A stretch of 64,000 bases of DNA from Clostridia bacterium (GTDB lineage Bacteria; Bacillota; Clostridia; Christensenellales; Aristaeellaceae): positions 179,743-243,742 of the forward strand of contig JAFXZS010000008.1 in NCBI GenBank assembly GCA_017541105.1. The letters run 5' to 3'. The notes beneath the pieces are model-generated. The model was not told the DNA's origin. It worked only from the letters and a program-made list of their open reading frames with translations, and did not search any database. A program made the translations under genes and the position numbers. This document shows, in pieces, positions 9,279 through 17,305 of the stretch; the stretch's first letter is position 1; each line of letters opens with the position of its first letter.

Positions 9279-9335
9279 TTCCATGATTGGTTCCCCTGTC
9301 TGTTTCATATTGCCCGAAAAAGAAAGGAAGTCTGA

Positions 9336-10151
9336 ATGCCCATGAAAAAAAGACTGATCATGTGGATCGCGCTCCTCCTGGCCGCCATGATTCCCTTTAC
9401 CGCCCTGGCGGATACCGCTTCGGATGTCAGTGCGAATCCTGCCCTCTCCTTCAGCACCACCACGCTGGCAGGCAAGAAGATCGACAGCAGCATCATGCAG
9501 AAGTATGACCTGATTCTGGTCAATTTCTGGGGAGAATGGTGTTACTGGTGTTTATACGAGATGCCTGACCTGCAAAAGATCACTCAGAATTATAAAAACG
9601 TCTTAATCCTCGGTGTATGGTATGGAAACAGTGCTTCCGATGCATTGGCAACCGCAAAGGAAAAAGGAGTTTCCTATCCGTTGCTGCATCCTGATGCCAA
9701 TCTGTCAAAGATTATGTCTTCCGTAAGCAGCTGGCCTACGACATATTTCTATGATAAAAACGGCAATGAAGTTCGTTCACGCATTGTCGGCGCAATGGAT
9801 TACAACAGCTGGTCGTCAACAATTAGCGCAGTGCTCGCATCTCTTCCGAAGACGGATCCGGAACCCAAGGCCACGGCTCCGACGATTTCCACCCAGCCGA
9901 AATCCGCGACGATCAAAGCCGGTAAAACCGCAAAGTTCAAGGTGAAAGCCAACGGCGACGGACTGACCTATCAGTGGTATTACCGGACCTCATCCAAGGG
10001 AAGCTGGCTCAAGGTTTCGAAGAAGGGGACCTCCGCCACCTGTTCCGTTAAGGTAACTGCCCAGATGAACGGCTGGCAGTTCCGCTGCCTGGTGAAGAAC
10101 AGCGCAGGAGAAATATATACCAAAACCGTCAAACTGAAGGTGAAGAAATAA
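9336..10151 (+). CDS. Secreted TlpA/thioredoxin-like protein with Ig-like tail
   Basis: 271 residues. A signal peptide (MKKRLIMWIALLLAAMI..., cut near ALA) leads to a thioredoxin-fold domain (about 30-170) with the redox motif CYWC in GEWCYWCLYEMPDL and a cis-Pro site in SWPTTYFYD. This is the TlpA/AhpC-TSA type, used for disulfide reduction or exchange outside the cell. After a Pro/Thr linker comes an Ig-like domain (about 185-271: ISTQPKSATIKAGKTAKF..., LTYQWYYR, FRCLVKNSAG). CYWC is an unusual spelling of the active site. ATG 9336 follows AAAGGAAG; ATG 9342 is possible. The 3' end overlaps the convergent GNAT gene by 23 bases. Confidence 0.85.
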   Translation: MPMKKRLIMWIALLLAAMIPFTALADTASDVSANPALSFSTTTLAGKKIDSSIMQKYDLILVNFWGEWCYWCLYEMPDLQKITQNYKNVLILGVWYGNSASDALATAKEKGVSYPLLHPDANLSKIMSSVSSWPTTYFYDKNGNEVRSRIVGAMDYNSWSSTISAVLASLPKTDPEPKATAPTISTQPKSATIKAGKTAKFKVKANGDGLTYQWYYRTSSKGSWLKVSKKGTSATCSVKVTAQMNGWQFRCLVKNSAGEIYTKTVKLKVKK

Positions 10152-10614
10152 TCTTCTCCATCCCGATCTTCTGGGGTCTGAGCCCCATGGCTTCATAGAA
10201 TTTCATCGCCTGCGGATTGCAGCACCAGACGTTCAGGGTCACATTGTAGCATCCGCAGGCCTGCGCGTAAGCCAGCACATGGCGGTACAGCGCGGTTCCC
10301 GCGCCTTGTCCCCTGAAGGCTTCATCCACGCAGATATCGTCGATATACAGCGTCCGGACATCTGTCCGGACGCTGTCTCCTTTGATCTGCTCATGGATGC
10401 AGAAAGCGTGCCCCAGCACGGTTCCGTTCTCATCCGTGCAGACAAATACCGGTGTCTCCTCGTTGCCGAGGATGGATTCCAGCTCATGCGCGTTATACTT
10501 CGTCGCCGGTCCTTTAAACAGATCCGGCCGTCCCCGGTGATGCACCAGGTCCACCTGTACCAGCAGTTCCAGAATACGCGGAATATCTTTCCGGGTCGCT
10601 CGCCTGACTTCCAT
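10129..10614 (-). CDS. GNAT-family N-acetyltransferase
   Basis: 161 residues covering a single GNAT domain. The acetyl-CoA-binding region reads DDICVDEAFRGQGAGTALYRHVLAYA (R/Q-x-x-G-x-G/A type), followed by NVTLNVWCCNPQAMKFYEAMGL. The substrate cannot be told from sequence. ATG 10614 has GGAGG 5 bases upstream. It lies 42 bases after the helicase stop and is probably cotranscribed with it; its 3' end overlaps the thioredoxin-like gene on the other strand. Confidence 0.88.
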   Translation of the reverse strand: MEVRRATRKDIPRILELLVQVDLVHHRGRPDLFKGPATKYNAHELESILGNEETPVFVCTDENGTVLGHAFCIHEQIKGDSVRTDVRTLYIDDICVDEAFRGQGAGTALYRHVLAYAQACGCYNVTLNVWCCNPQAMKFYEAMGLRPQKIGMEKIISSPSV

Positions 10615-10656
10615 TGGATCCTCCTTCCGATCAAACGGTTCTTCTGAATCAGCCGC

Positions 10657-13029
10657 CTATCTTCGTCCGCGCCCGTGGCAGCTGTCGCACAGGCGGTAAG
10701 GCCAGTTCCACGGCAGGTGCCGCCTGCAGGAAGGGCATGTACGCTGCTGCAGCTTCTGCGTGGAAAGAATATGCACAATGCCCTGGGAAATCAGATCCTT
10801 TCGGCGCTGGATCTCCGCCAGCAGTCCGTCCGGATCCTCCAGAAACAGCCGGGTGTAATTGTAATACAGGTCACATTGCCGGTAATCCGCTTCCAGCCCG
10901 TCCAGCATGCGGATCGTACAGCTTTCCGGATCCATGATCTCCGGCATTTCTTCCAGCACGCTGATATGTTCCCCGCAGCATTCCGCCTGGTACATGAGTT
11001 TCCACCGGGACAGCAGCTCCGGATCCTTCTCGTCAAAAGGAATGCAGAGAAACCGGTACAGCAGGTGGCGGTCGGTCCGGGATGTTTCCATCATGGCAGC
11101 CAGTTCCGCCATGCGCGCCGTGGATGCTTTGGAAAAGCATCCTTTATCCTGCATTCGGATCCATTGTTCCAGAATCCGGGTCAGGGGCATGGGAATCCCA
11201 AGCAGGGAATCCGGAAAGCCGATGACGCCTTCCGTCAGGGGCAGCAGCGGCCGCTCCAGTGCCCGGGCAATTTCCTTCTTGAAGCCGAAAGCATTCACGT
11301 ATCCGACCTCGTATTTCCCGTATCTGCCCGCGCGCCCCGCAATCTGTTTGATTTCCGCGTCTGTCAGCATCCGGGTCTGGTCTCCGTCATACTTCTCCGA
11401 TTCCAGAAATACAACCCGCTGAATCGGCAGGTTCATTCCCATGGCAATCGCGTCCGTGGAAACCACAACCTCCGTTTCTCCCCGCATGAACCTGTCCGCC
11501 TGGTTTCGCCGGACATCCGGAGGCAGTGCGCCGTAGATCAGGGATACCTTGTATCCCCTGCTTCTCAGTTCCGCGGCCGCCGCGTGTACCCGGGCCTTGG
11601 AAAAAACGATCAGCGCGTCCCCCGGCCGCACGGAGGTGGGAAACTGGAATCCGCCTTTCTCCACTTCCAGAGGCGTCATTCGTTCATGCCGGACAATGGT
11701 CAGTTCATCCCTGCAGTCCTCAATGATCCCGGTCAGCAGCTTCTCCGCGTCCGGAGAGGCGCATGCATGGATTTCTTCGGCACACAGGCCGAGAATTGCC
11801 GCTGTCCAGGCGCCGCCCCGTTCCCGGTCCGCAATCATCTGGCATTCGTCAATGACCGCCACATCATAGCGTGTCTTCAGATCTGCCATCTCCACCGTGG
11901 AGGACTGCACCCGGCTGCAGGGCACCCGAATCTGTTCCTCCCCTGTCACCAGGGAGCAGGGGACATCGTCCAGGTTCAGCGCTTCAAACTGTTCCGCGGC
12001 CAGCAGGCGCAGCGGCCCGAGATAAACTCCATTTTCCGCCCCATGAAGCCGCTGAACGCCTTCATAGGTTTTTCCGGAATTGGTCGGCCCCAGATGCAGA
12101 TAGAAATGCCTTTTCATTTGCCTCGCCAGGGGGTACAGATCCCGGTAATGCTCCGGAATCGCATCCAGCAGCGCAGCCCGGATCCGTTTTTCCCGCTGAT
12201 ATGCGGCATCTGCCTGCTTCTGCAGGCGGATCAGGCCCTGGTTCCGTTCCAGCAGGCGGCGGATCCTTTCCCCGGGAAACTGCCTGCTCAGGGTATTGAG
12301 CAGCAGATTCGCTGCCCGATCCGTTTCACGGCGGAGCACAGCGCCTGCCGTCTCTCCTGAGGGAAGCCGGACGTTCCGGCATGCCGCCAGTTCCGGAAAT
12401 GCTTTGATGGCTTCGCCGCACAGAAACGCATTCATTGAACCGGGAGAAAAAGCACGGTCCGCCATGCGCATCGTCAGTCCGCCGGAAAAATGCTGCCGCA
12501 TCACCCGGCGAACCACCGACCGCTCCGTTTCCGGCTCTCCGGGACCCACGGCAAGGTCTCCTGTACGCAGCCAGAGTACAATCCTGTTCTCCGCCTGGCG
12601 TGTATGCCGGCCGATTTCCTCGACGAAGAACTTCCGCAAACGGCCTTCCCGGATGACTTCCAGGACCCTGTACGCCTTCTCCAGCGATACCCGGCTCCGT
12701 TCCACCGTCCGCAGGAACGGCAGATCCACCGGATGCCCCTTCCGGACTTCCGTCGCAACCAGCCGTGCCAGGCGGTCATACTCTGCCCGGTCCCCCGCCT
12801 GAATCAGATCACCCCGTTTCAGCCCCTGATACACCCGGTCCCGTCGCTGCAGCTGGCGGAGTGTGTTCCGGAAAGCCTCACTCCGATAATACTCCTCCTT
12901 CTCCGCCGGTTTCATGCTCCGGGTAATCACCCGGACTTTGTTGAGCGCATGCTGGTACAGAGCCTTCTCCCGTTCGGACAGCACAGCCTGTATATATGCT
13001 TCCAGCGCTCCCCTGTCCTCCCGATTCAT
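10657..13029 (-). CDS. Suv3-like superfamily 2 RNA helicase
   Basis: 790 residues. A helical N-terminal part (1-300) precedes a Suv3-type helicase core: motif I GPTNSGKTY, motif Ia LGPLRLLA, motif II DECQM, motif V-like STDAIAMGMNLP and motif VI QIAGRAGRYG. The GPTNSGKT and DECQM spellings mark the Suv3 mitochondrial degradosome group rather than DEAD-box enzymes. The C-terminus ends with two CxxC pairs (CPSCRR...LCDSCHGRG), a small zinc ribbon that could bind RNA. An RNA unwinding/degradation role is expected from the family. The ATG follows GGAGGG. The 3' neighbour is the GNAT gene. Confidence 0.9.
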   Translation of the reverse strand: MNREDRGALEAYIQAVLSEREKALYQHALNKVRVITRSMKPAEKEEYYRSEAFRNTLRQLQRRDRVYQGLKRGDLIQAGDRAEYDRLARLVATEVRKGHPVDLPFLRTVERSRVSLEKAYRVLEVIREGRLRKFFVEEIGRHTRQAENRIVLWLRTGDLAVGPGEPETERSVVRRVMRQHFSGGLTMRMADRAFSPGSMNAFLCGEAIKAFPELAACRNVRLPSGETAGAVLRRETDRAANLLLNTLSRQFPGERIRRLLERNQGLIRLQKQADAAYQREKRIRAALLDAIPEHYRDLYPLARQMKRHFYLHLGPTNSGKTYEGVQRLHGAENGVYLGPLRLLAAEQFEALNLDDVPCSLVTGEEQIRVPCSRVQSSTVEMADLKTRYDVAVIDECQMIADRERGGAWTAAILGLCAEEIHACASPDAEKLLTGIIEDCRDELTIVRHERMTPLEVEKGGFQFPTSVRPGDALIVFSKARVHAAAAELRSRGYKVSLIYGALPPDVRRNQADRFMRGETEVVVSTDAIAMGMNLPIQRVVFLESEKYDGDQTRMLTDAEIKQIAGRAGRYGKYEVGYVNAFGFKKEIARALERPLLPLTEGVIGFPDSLLGIPMPLTRILEQWIRMQDKGCFSKASTARMAELAAMMETSRTDRHLLYRFLCIPFDEKDPELLSRWKLMYQAECCGEHISVLEEMPEIMDPESCTIRMLDGLEADYRQCDLYYNYTRLFLEDPDGLLAEIQRRKDLISQGIVHILSTQKLQQRTCPSCRRHLPWNWPYRLCDSCHGRGRR

Positions 13030-13071
13030 TGTTTTTTCCCTCCGGTTTTCCCTTGTTTCCCCACATCCCGG

Positions 13072-13494
13072 TTAAATCCCGGCCGTACTTTCCTGTTTCC
13101 GGATCAGATCGCTCAGCTTTTTGCTGTAGAAGAAATCATGCACCAGCCGGTCATATTCCTCCCACAGCGGCAGTGTCTGGCAGGCGCTCTTCCGCGGGCA
13201 GTCGTTTTCCTTTCCCGCCAGGCAGGCGACCGGAGACAGCGACCCTTCCATCAGTTCGATGATCTCCCCTATATTGTATTCCTCGGGCTTCCTGCAGAGC
13301 CTGTAACCGCCGCCCTTTCCGCTGGCGCCTGTCAGAATTCCGCCGGCCACCAGGTCCTTGACGATAATCTCCAGATATTTCTTGGAAATTCCCTGCCGCG
13401 CCGCAATATCCTTCAGGGGAATATATTCACCCCTGCTGTTTTCCGCCAGGTCAATCAGGACACGAATGGCATAACGTCCCTTGGTCGAGATCAT
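13072..13494 (-). CDS. Rrf2-family transcriptional regulator
   Basis: 140 residues from ATG 13494, 7 bases after GGGAGG; an upstream TTG at 13500 is less likely. The N-terminal winged helix (STKGRYAIRVLIDLAEN, ISKKYLEIIVKDLVAGG, GKGGGYRL) is typical of Rrf2/IscR. The three cysteines (CLAGKENDCPRKSAC, about residues 91-105) match the Fe-S ligand region, so it may sense iron-sulfur status or redox. It is divergent from aroB with back-to-back promoters and a palindrome TCAAGCTTGA between them, suggesting it controls itself and perhaps aroB. Confidence 0.92.
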   Translation of the reverse strand: MISTKGRYAIRVLIDLAENSRGEYIPLKDIAARQGISKKYLEIIVKDLVAGGILTGASGKGGGYRLCRKPEEYNIGEIIELMEGSLSPVACLAGKENDCPRKSACQTLPLWEEYDRLVHDFFYSKKLSDLIRKQESTAGI

Positions 13495-13523
13495 AAGCAA
13501 ACCTCCCGTCTCTCTTTCAGCCT

Positions 13524-13553
13524 ATTATACCGCAGGGCAAATAGGCAGTTCAA
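13524..13553 (-). promoter_or_regulatory. Promoter of the Rrf2 gene
   Basis: Minus strand TTGAAC (13548-13553), 18-base spacer and TATAAT (13524-13529). Its -35 box overlaps the perfect palindrome TCAAGCTTGA at 13550-13559, a candidate operator. Confidence 0.72.
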
Positions 13554-13555
13554 GC

Positions 13556-13585
13556 TTGATTTTGGGAAAAGTCATCGTCTATAAT
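13556..13585 (+). promoter_or_regulatory. Promoter of aroB
   Basis: TTGATT (13556-13561), 18-base spacer and TATAAT (13580-13585). The -35 box shares the TCAAGCTTGA palindrome with the divergent Rrf2 promoter, so one bound protein could block both. Confidence 0.7.
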
Positions 13586-13654
13586 AAATCATTCATAAAT
13601 CCGGTCCGGCCCTTTTGGAGGTTGGAATACAGGCCGGGGAAAGAGAGATCCGCT

Positions 13655-14770
13655 ATGAGCATTTTCCGGGTGGAGCTGAAAAAAGTTGTGGACGACAGCT
13701 ATGAAATCGAAGTGGGCCGTTCTCTTGCGGAAAAGCTGGCGGATGATCTGGCGCATGGGCTGATGGACAGCCGCAGCAGGTTTGCCCTAATTACAGACAG
13801 CCGGGTGGAAAAGCTGTATGCGGAACCGATCTGCCGCAGACTGCTGGATCTGGGGCTGAAAGGGCAGCTTTTTTCCTTCCCCGCCGGGGAAAAGAGCAAG
13901 ACGCGATCCACCAAGGCCGAACTGGAAGACCGGATGCTCGAAGCCGGGTATCACAGGGATTGTTTCGTTCTGGCCGTGGGAGGCGGCGTGGTTTCCGATC
14001 TGGCCGGTTTTCTGGCCGGCACCTTCGGCCGGGGGGTCCCATTCATCAACTATGCCACCACGCTGCTGGCCGCGGCAGACGCTTCCGTCGGCGGGAAGAC
14101 TGCGGTGGATACGCCGCTGGCAACCAATCTGATCGGCCTGTTCTATCAACCCCGGAAAGTGTATATCGATATCGACTGCTGGAATACGCTGCCTCCCCGG
14201 GAAATCTCCAGCGGCCTGGCCGAAACCGTTAAACATGCCTGCCTGGCCGACAGTACATTCTTTGAATATCTGGAGCGCCATATGGCGGAGATCCGGGCCG
14301 TCTCTCCTGATGCCTGTGAATATATTGCCCGCAGAAACTGTGAAATCAAGTATGGCGTTGTCATGCGGGACGAGCGTGAAACCGGTCTGCGCGAAGTGCT
14401 GAATCTGGGGCACACCGTAGGCCGTGCCGTTGAAGTGCTCAGCGGCTACCGGCTGCTGCACGGGGAAGCTGTTTCCATCGGCCTGGCGGCCCAGACCGCG
14501 CTGTCCGTCCGCATGGGGTATATAACTCCCGCGGATGCTGCCCGGGTCACCTCGCTGCTGGAACAGGCAGGCCTTCCAGTCCGGATTCCGGAATATATCG
14601 ACCGGAATATGCTGGTAAAAAAGCTCTATACCGACAAGAAGGTCCGGAACGGCCGGCTGCGTTTCGTTCTTCAGCGGGGGATCGGAAACGTCGTGGAATT
14701 CAGTCCCGGCGTTTTCGCCGCTGAAATCGGGGAAAGCACCGTCCGGGATATCCTGCTGGCCATGCCATGA
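13655..14770 (+). CDS. aroB: 3-dehydroquinate synthase
   Basis: 371 residues from ATG 13655, the usual family length; in-frame sequence upstream contains the promoter. The enzyme turns DAHP into 3-dehydroquinate, step two of the shikimate pathway, using NAD and a divalent metal. Core motifs are intact: GGGVVSDLAGFLAGTFGRG, ATTLLAAADASVGGKTAVD, SGLAETVKHA, LNLGHTVGRA and HGEAVSIGL, which provide the NAD site and the Glu/His metal ligands. No other aromatic pathway gene is adjacent. Confidence 0.96.
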   Translation: MSIFRVELKKVVDDSYEIEVGRSLAEKLADDLAHGLMDSRSRFALITDSRVEKLYAEPICRRLLDLGLKGQLFSFPAGEKSKTRSTKAELEDRMLEAGYHRDCFVLAVGGGVVSDLAGFLAGTFGRGVPFINYATTLLAAADASVGGKTAVDTPLATNLIGLFYQPRKVYIDIDCWNTLPPREISSGLAETVKHACLADSTFFEYLERHMAEIRAVSPDACEYIARRNCEIKYGVVMRDERETGLREVLNLGHTVGRAVEVLSGYRLLHGEAVSIGLAAQTALSVRMGYITPADAARVTSLLEQAGLPVRIPEYIDRNMLVKKLYTDKKVRNGRLRFVLQRGIGNVVEFSPGVFAAEIGESTVRDILLAMP

Positions 14771-14802
14771 CCTCCCGGCGCGGTCCGGATCCGGATCATG
14801 GA

Positions 14803-14831
14803 TTGACAGTCCTGGTAATCAGCGGTATGAT
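14803..14831 (+). promoter_or_regulatory. Promoter of the MerR gene
   Basis: TTGACA (14803-14808), 17-base spacer and TATGAT (14826-14831), close to consensus. Confidence 0.82.
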
Positions 14832-14842
14832 GGCTCTGTATT

Positions 14843-14861
14843 AAAGTTTACTCAAAGTTTA
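14843..14861 (+). promoter_or_regulatory. Direct repeat AAAGTTTA, possible operator
   Basis: AAAGTTTA occurs at 14843-14850 and 14854-14861, starts 11 bases apart (about one helical turn), just after the -10 box and before the MerR gene. Autoregulatory binding here is inference; MerR proteins more often bind inverted repeats between -35 and -10. Confidence 0.4.
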
Positions 14862-14884
14862 GTGGTGAAAGGAGAATCCCGCGG

Positions 14885-15259
14885 ATGTATTCCATTCAGG
14901 AAGTCTGCAGCAAAACAGGGCTTTCCGCCCATACGCTCCGGTATTATGAAAAAGAAGGCCTGCTGACCAACGTAAGCCGCAGCTCCGGCGGTTTCCGCCA
15001 GTATTCCGACGAGGATCTGGAGTGGCTGGGGCTGATCTGCTGCCTCAAAAACACCGGTATGCCGCTCCAGGAGATCGCGCGCTTTGTCCAGCTTGCCCAT
15101 CAGGGCAATTCCACCCTGCGCGAACGGGTTGGGCTGCTCAAGGATCATCGGGAAAAGCTTATCAGCCGGATGGAGGAGATGCAGCGCTACCTGGACAAAA
15201 TCACCTGGAAAGTGGACTTCTTTTCAGCAAAGCTCCGGGAGTACGAACAGACGCTCTGA
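14885..15259 (+). CDS. MerR-family transcriptional regulator
   Basis: 124 residues. The N-terminal winged helix is typical (YSIQEVCSKTGLSAHTLRYYEKEGLL, GGFRQYSDEDLEWL), followed by a long dimerisation helix (about 75-120). There is no cysteine-rich metal loop or sizeable effector domain, so the inducer cannot be predicted; short MerR proteins of this kind often respond to aldehydes or small organics. The ATG follows AAAGGAG. The gene has its own promoter and stands alone; the next gene has a separate promoter at 15286-15314. Confidence 0.92.
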   Translation: MYSIQEVCSKTGLSAHTLRYYEKEGLLTNVSRSSGGFRQYSDEDLEWLGLICCLKNTGMPLQEIARFVQLAHQGNSTLRERVGLLKDHREKLISRMEEMQRYLDKITWKVDFFSAKLREYEQTL

Positions 15260-15285
15260 GTCTCTCCTGTCGTTACGGGTTTTGA

Positions 15286-15314
15286 TTGACAAGCATATCG
15301 ATTCCCTGTAGAAT
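15286..15314 (+). promoter_or_regulatory. Promoter of the sensor diguanylate cyclase
   Basis: TTGACA (15286-15291), 17-base spacer and TAGAAT (15309-15314), 70 bases before the GTG start. Confidence 0.82.
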
Positions 15315-15384
15315 GAGAAAAGACCTTGAATGATAAATACAGACGTGCGGCCGGTCGCGCAGCCGGCAGGAAAAGAGGCTTTCC

Positions 15385-17241
15385 GTGGCGGAGAAGATAT
15401 ACCGCATTGCATATTTTACAGTGGACTGGAACTATGAGCTGGTGGAAAACACGCTGCATGGGTTAAAGCAGTATGTGGATGAACACCGGAATATTCGTCT
15501 GCGTATCTTTGACTGTTTCGGAAAAGATCTGGACAATGCCAAGGACAGAAGCGAATACACCATTTTCTCCCTGCCGGATCTTTCCAAGTTTGACGGGGCA
15601 ATTCTTTTAAGCAACCAGATTATTCTCCGGCGTGTCCGGGAGCAGCTGATCCGGCGCATCAATGAATCGGGTATTCCCGCCGTTACGGTCGGGTGCCCTC
15701 TGCCGGGCTGCGTTCTTGTGGCGCATGACAACCGGGCTGCCCAGCGGGAAATCGCCAATCATGTCATCCGGGAGCACAATGCCCGCCGTCTGGTATACCT
15801 GACCGGTATCATCAACAATGACTCTCCGGAAGCCCAGCAGCGGCTGGACGGATTTCTGGATGCCTGCCGGGAAAACCGGCTCCCTCCCGAGAACTTCCGT
15901 GTTCTGAACAAAACCTGGCGTACTTCCGATGGTCTGGAAACTGCCCGTACGTATGTGAAGGAGGGCCGGGCCCTTCCGGATGCCTTTATCTGCGCGAATG
16001 ATGAAATGGCCCTTGGCATGATTAACGGCCTGCAGGAATATGGCATCCATGTCCCGGATGATGTAATCGTCACCGGCTATGACAACCTGGAAAGCGGCCA
16101 GCTCTCCTTCCCCCGGCTGTCCTCTGTTTCCTGCGACTATCATAAGCTGAACTACCAGGCGATGGATGTCCTGATGGGCATGCTGCAGGGAAAAGAAACC
16201 CCGCCGGTGGTCAATGTGAATTATGATTTGGTCTTCTCCGAGTCCTGCGGCTGCAGGGATGCCGCGCGGCCCGGGCTGATCCGGGACAGGTATTTCCGTC
16301 AGACCCGTTTCCTCCGTTCTTTCTACACCCTGCAGGATCAGCTGGCAGAAGAACTGTTTGAAGCCAATAACCTGGTGGACCTGACCAATGCCGTTCTCCA
16401 TAACCGGGCTATCTTTGGCTGCAATGATATCTTCCTCTGTTTCAACGATTATTACTACGATAACTATGAAAAGAATGAGTGGACGCAGAACTCCGAGTCC
16501 TATGGCCGATATATGGTGCTTGCGAACCGGAATTTCATGCGTTTCCCGACCCATCAGCTCCTGCCTGAATCCTGCCTGTCCAAGGAACGCTTCCTGATTA
16601 TCTATCCCCTTCACTACAACACCTATTCCATTGGTTATATTGCCTTGGACGGCATCAGCGAGGCCGCCAAGATGAACCTCCATGAGAGCATCTTCAGCTT
16701 CCTGGAAATCGCGATTGAAAACATCCGGAAAAAGGAACTGCTCCGCCGCTTCAATGAAATGCTGGACGATCTCTATGTCCACGACGGGCTGACCGGGCTG
16801 TACAACCGTTTCGGTTACGAACGCTTCGCGCCGGAGCTGCGAGAACGCCTGCTGAAAGAATACGGCTCCATTCAGGTGCTTTTTATGGATGTGGATGATA
16901 TGAAGGAAATCAACGATTCCTTCGGCCATGACCTGGGGGATACCGCGCTGCGTGCTATGGCCCGCCTGCTGAAGAGCAACTGTGAGGAAGGAACCTTCAT
17001 CATGCGGTACGGCGGCGATGAGTTTGTCATCATCTCCAGTGGGAAGCCGGCGGATCTGAAAGACCGGATTCTGTCAGCTGTGGATGATTATAACCGGTCC
17101 TCCGGAATGCCCTTCCAGCTGAATATCTCCATTGGCCTCGTCCGGACCACAGCCAGGGAAAACCGTTCCCTGGGCGACTGCGTCCGGGAGGCGGATTCCC
17201 GCATGTACCAGATCAAGACAGCCAAAAAAGTCGGGCGCTGA
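15385..17241 (+). CDS. Diguanylate cyclase with LacI-type ligand-binding domain
   Basis: 618 residues from GTG 15385 (AGGAAAAGAGG upstream). Residues about 5-285 match a LacI/periplasmic-binding-protein-I fold (IAYFTVDWNYELVENTLHGL, DAFICANDEMALGMINGL, VIVTGYDN), but there is no helix-turn-helix and no signal peptide, so ligand sensing would be cytoplasmic. A linker of about 150 residues follows, then a GGDEF domain (about 455-615) with active-site RYGGDEFVII and DVDDMKEINDSFGHDLGD. The RxxD product-inhibition site upstream of GGDEF is absent. It should make c-di-GMP in response to a small molecule, perhaps a sugar. A strong hairpin follows the stop. Confidence 0.9.
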   Translation: MAEKIYRIAYFTVDWNYELVENTLHGLKQYVDEHRNIRLRIFDCFGKDLDNAKDRSEYTIFSLPDLSKFDGAILLSNQIILRRVREQLIRRINESGIPAVTVGCPLPGCVLVAHDNRAAQREIANHVIREHNARRLVYLTGIINNDSPEAQQRLDGFLDACRENRLPPENFRVLNKTWRTSDGLETARTYVKEGRALPDAFICANDEMALGMINGLQEYGIHVPDDVIVTGYDNLESGQLSFPRLSSVSCDYHKLNYQAMDVLMGMLQGKETPPVVNVNYDLVFSESCGCRDAARPGLIRDRYFRQTRFLRSFYTLQDQLAEELFEANNLVDLTNAVLHNRAIFGCNDIFLCFNDYYYDNYEKNEWTQNSESYGRYMVLANRNFMRFPTHQLLPESCLSKERFLIIYPLHYNTYSIGYIALDGISEAAKMNLHESIFSFLEIAIENIRKKELLRRFNEMLDDLYVHDGLTGLYNRFGYERFAPELRERLLKEYGSIQVLFMDVDDMKEINDSFGHDLGDTALRAMARLLKSNCEEGTFIMRYGGDEFVIISSGKPADLKDRILSAVDDYNRSSGMPFQLNISIGLVRTTARENRSLGDCVREADSRMYQIKTAKKVGR

Positions 17242-17253
17242 CCCGGAAACAGG

Positions 17254-17287
17254 CAGCAGCGGCGTGACCGAAGTCACGCCGCTGCTG
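17254..17287. terminator. Bidirectional hairpin between convergent genes
   Basis: A perfect 15-bp stem (CAGCAGCGGCGTGAC paired with its complement) and a CGAA tetraloop lie between the cyclase stop (17241) and the SIMPL stop (17306). No U-tract is present on either strand; termination or transcript protection is inferred. Confidence 0.65.
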
Positions 17288-17305
17288 TCGTATAATCGTT
17301 CCGGT

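Noticed and set aside
10675-12360. Plus-strand open frame of 561 codons
   Set aside because: Antisense to the Suv3-like helicase, whose motifs are complete; composition is that of a shadow frame in G+C-rich DNA.
14771-14802. Terminator after aroB
   Set aside because: There is a TCCGGATCCGGA palindrome but no loop or U-run, so I do not call it.
15607-16929. Minus-strand open frame of 440 codons
   Set aside because: Antisense to the LacI-GGDEF gene; no ribosome site or motif.
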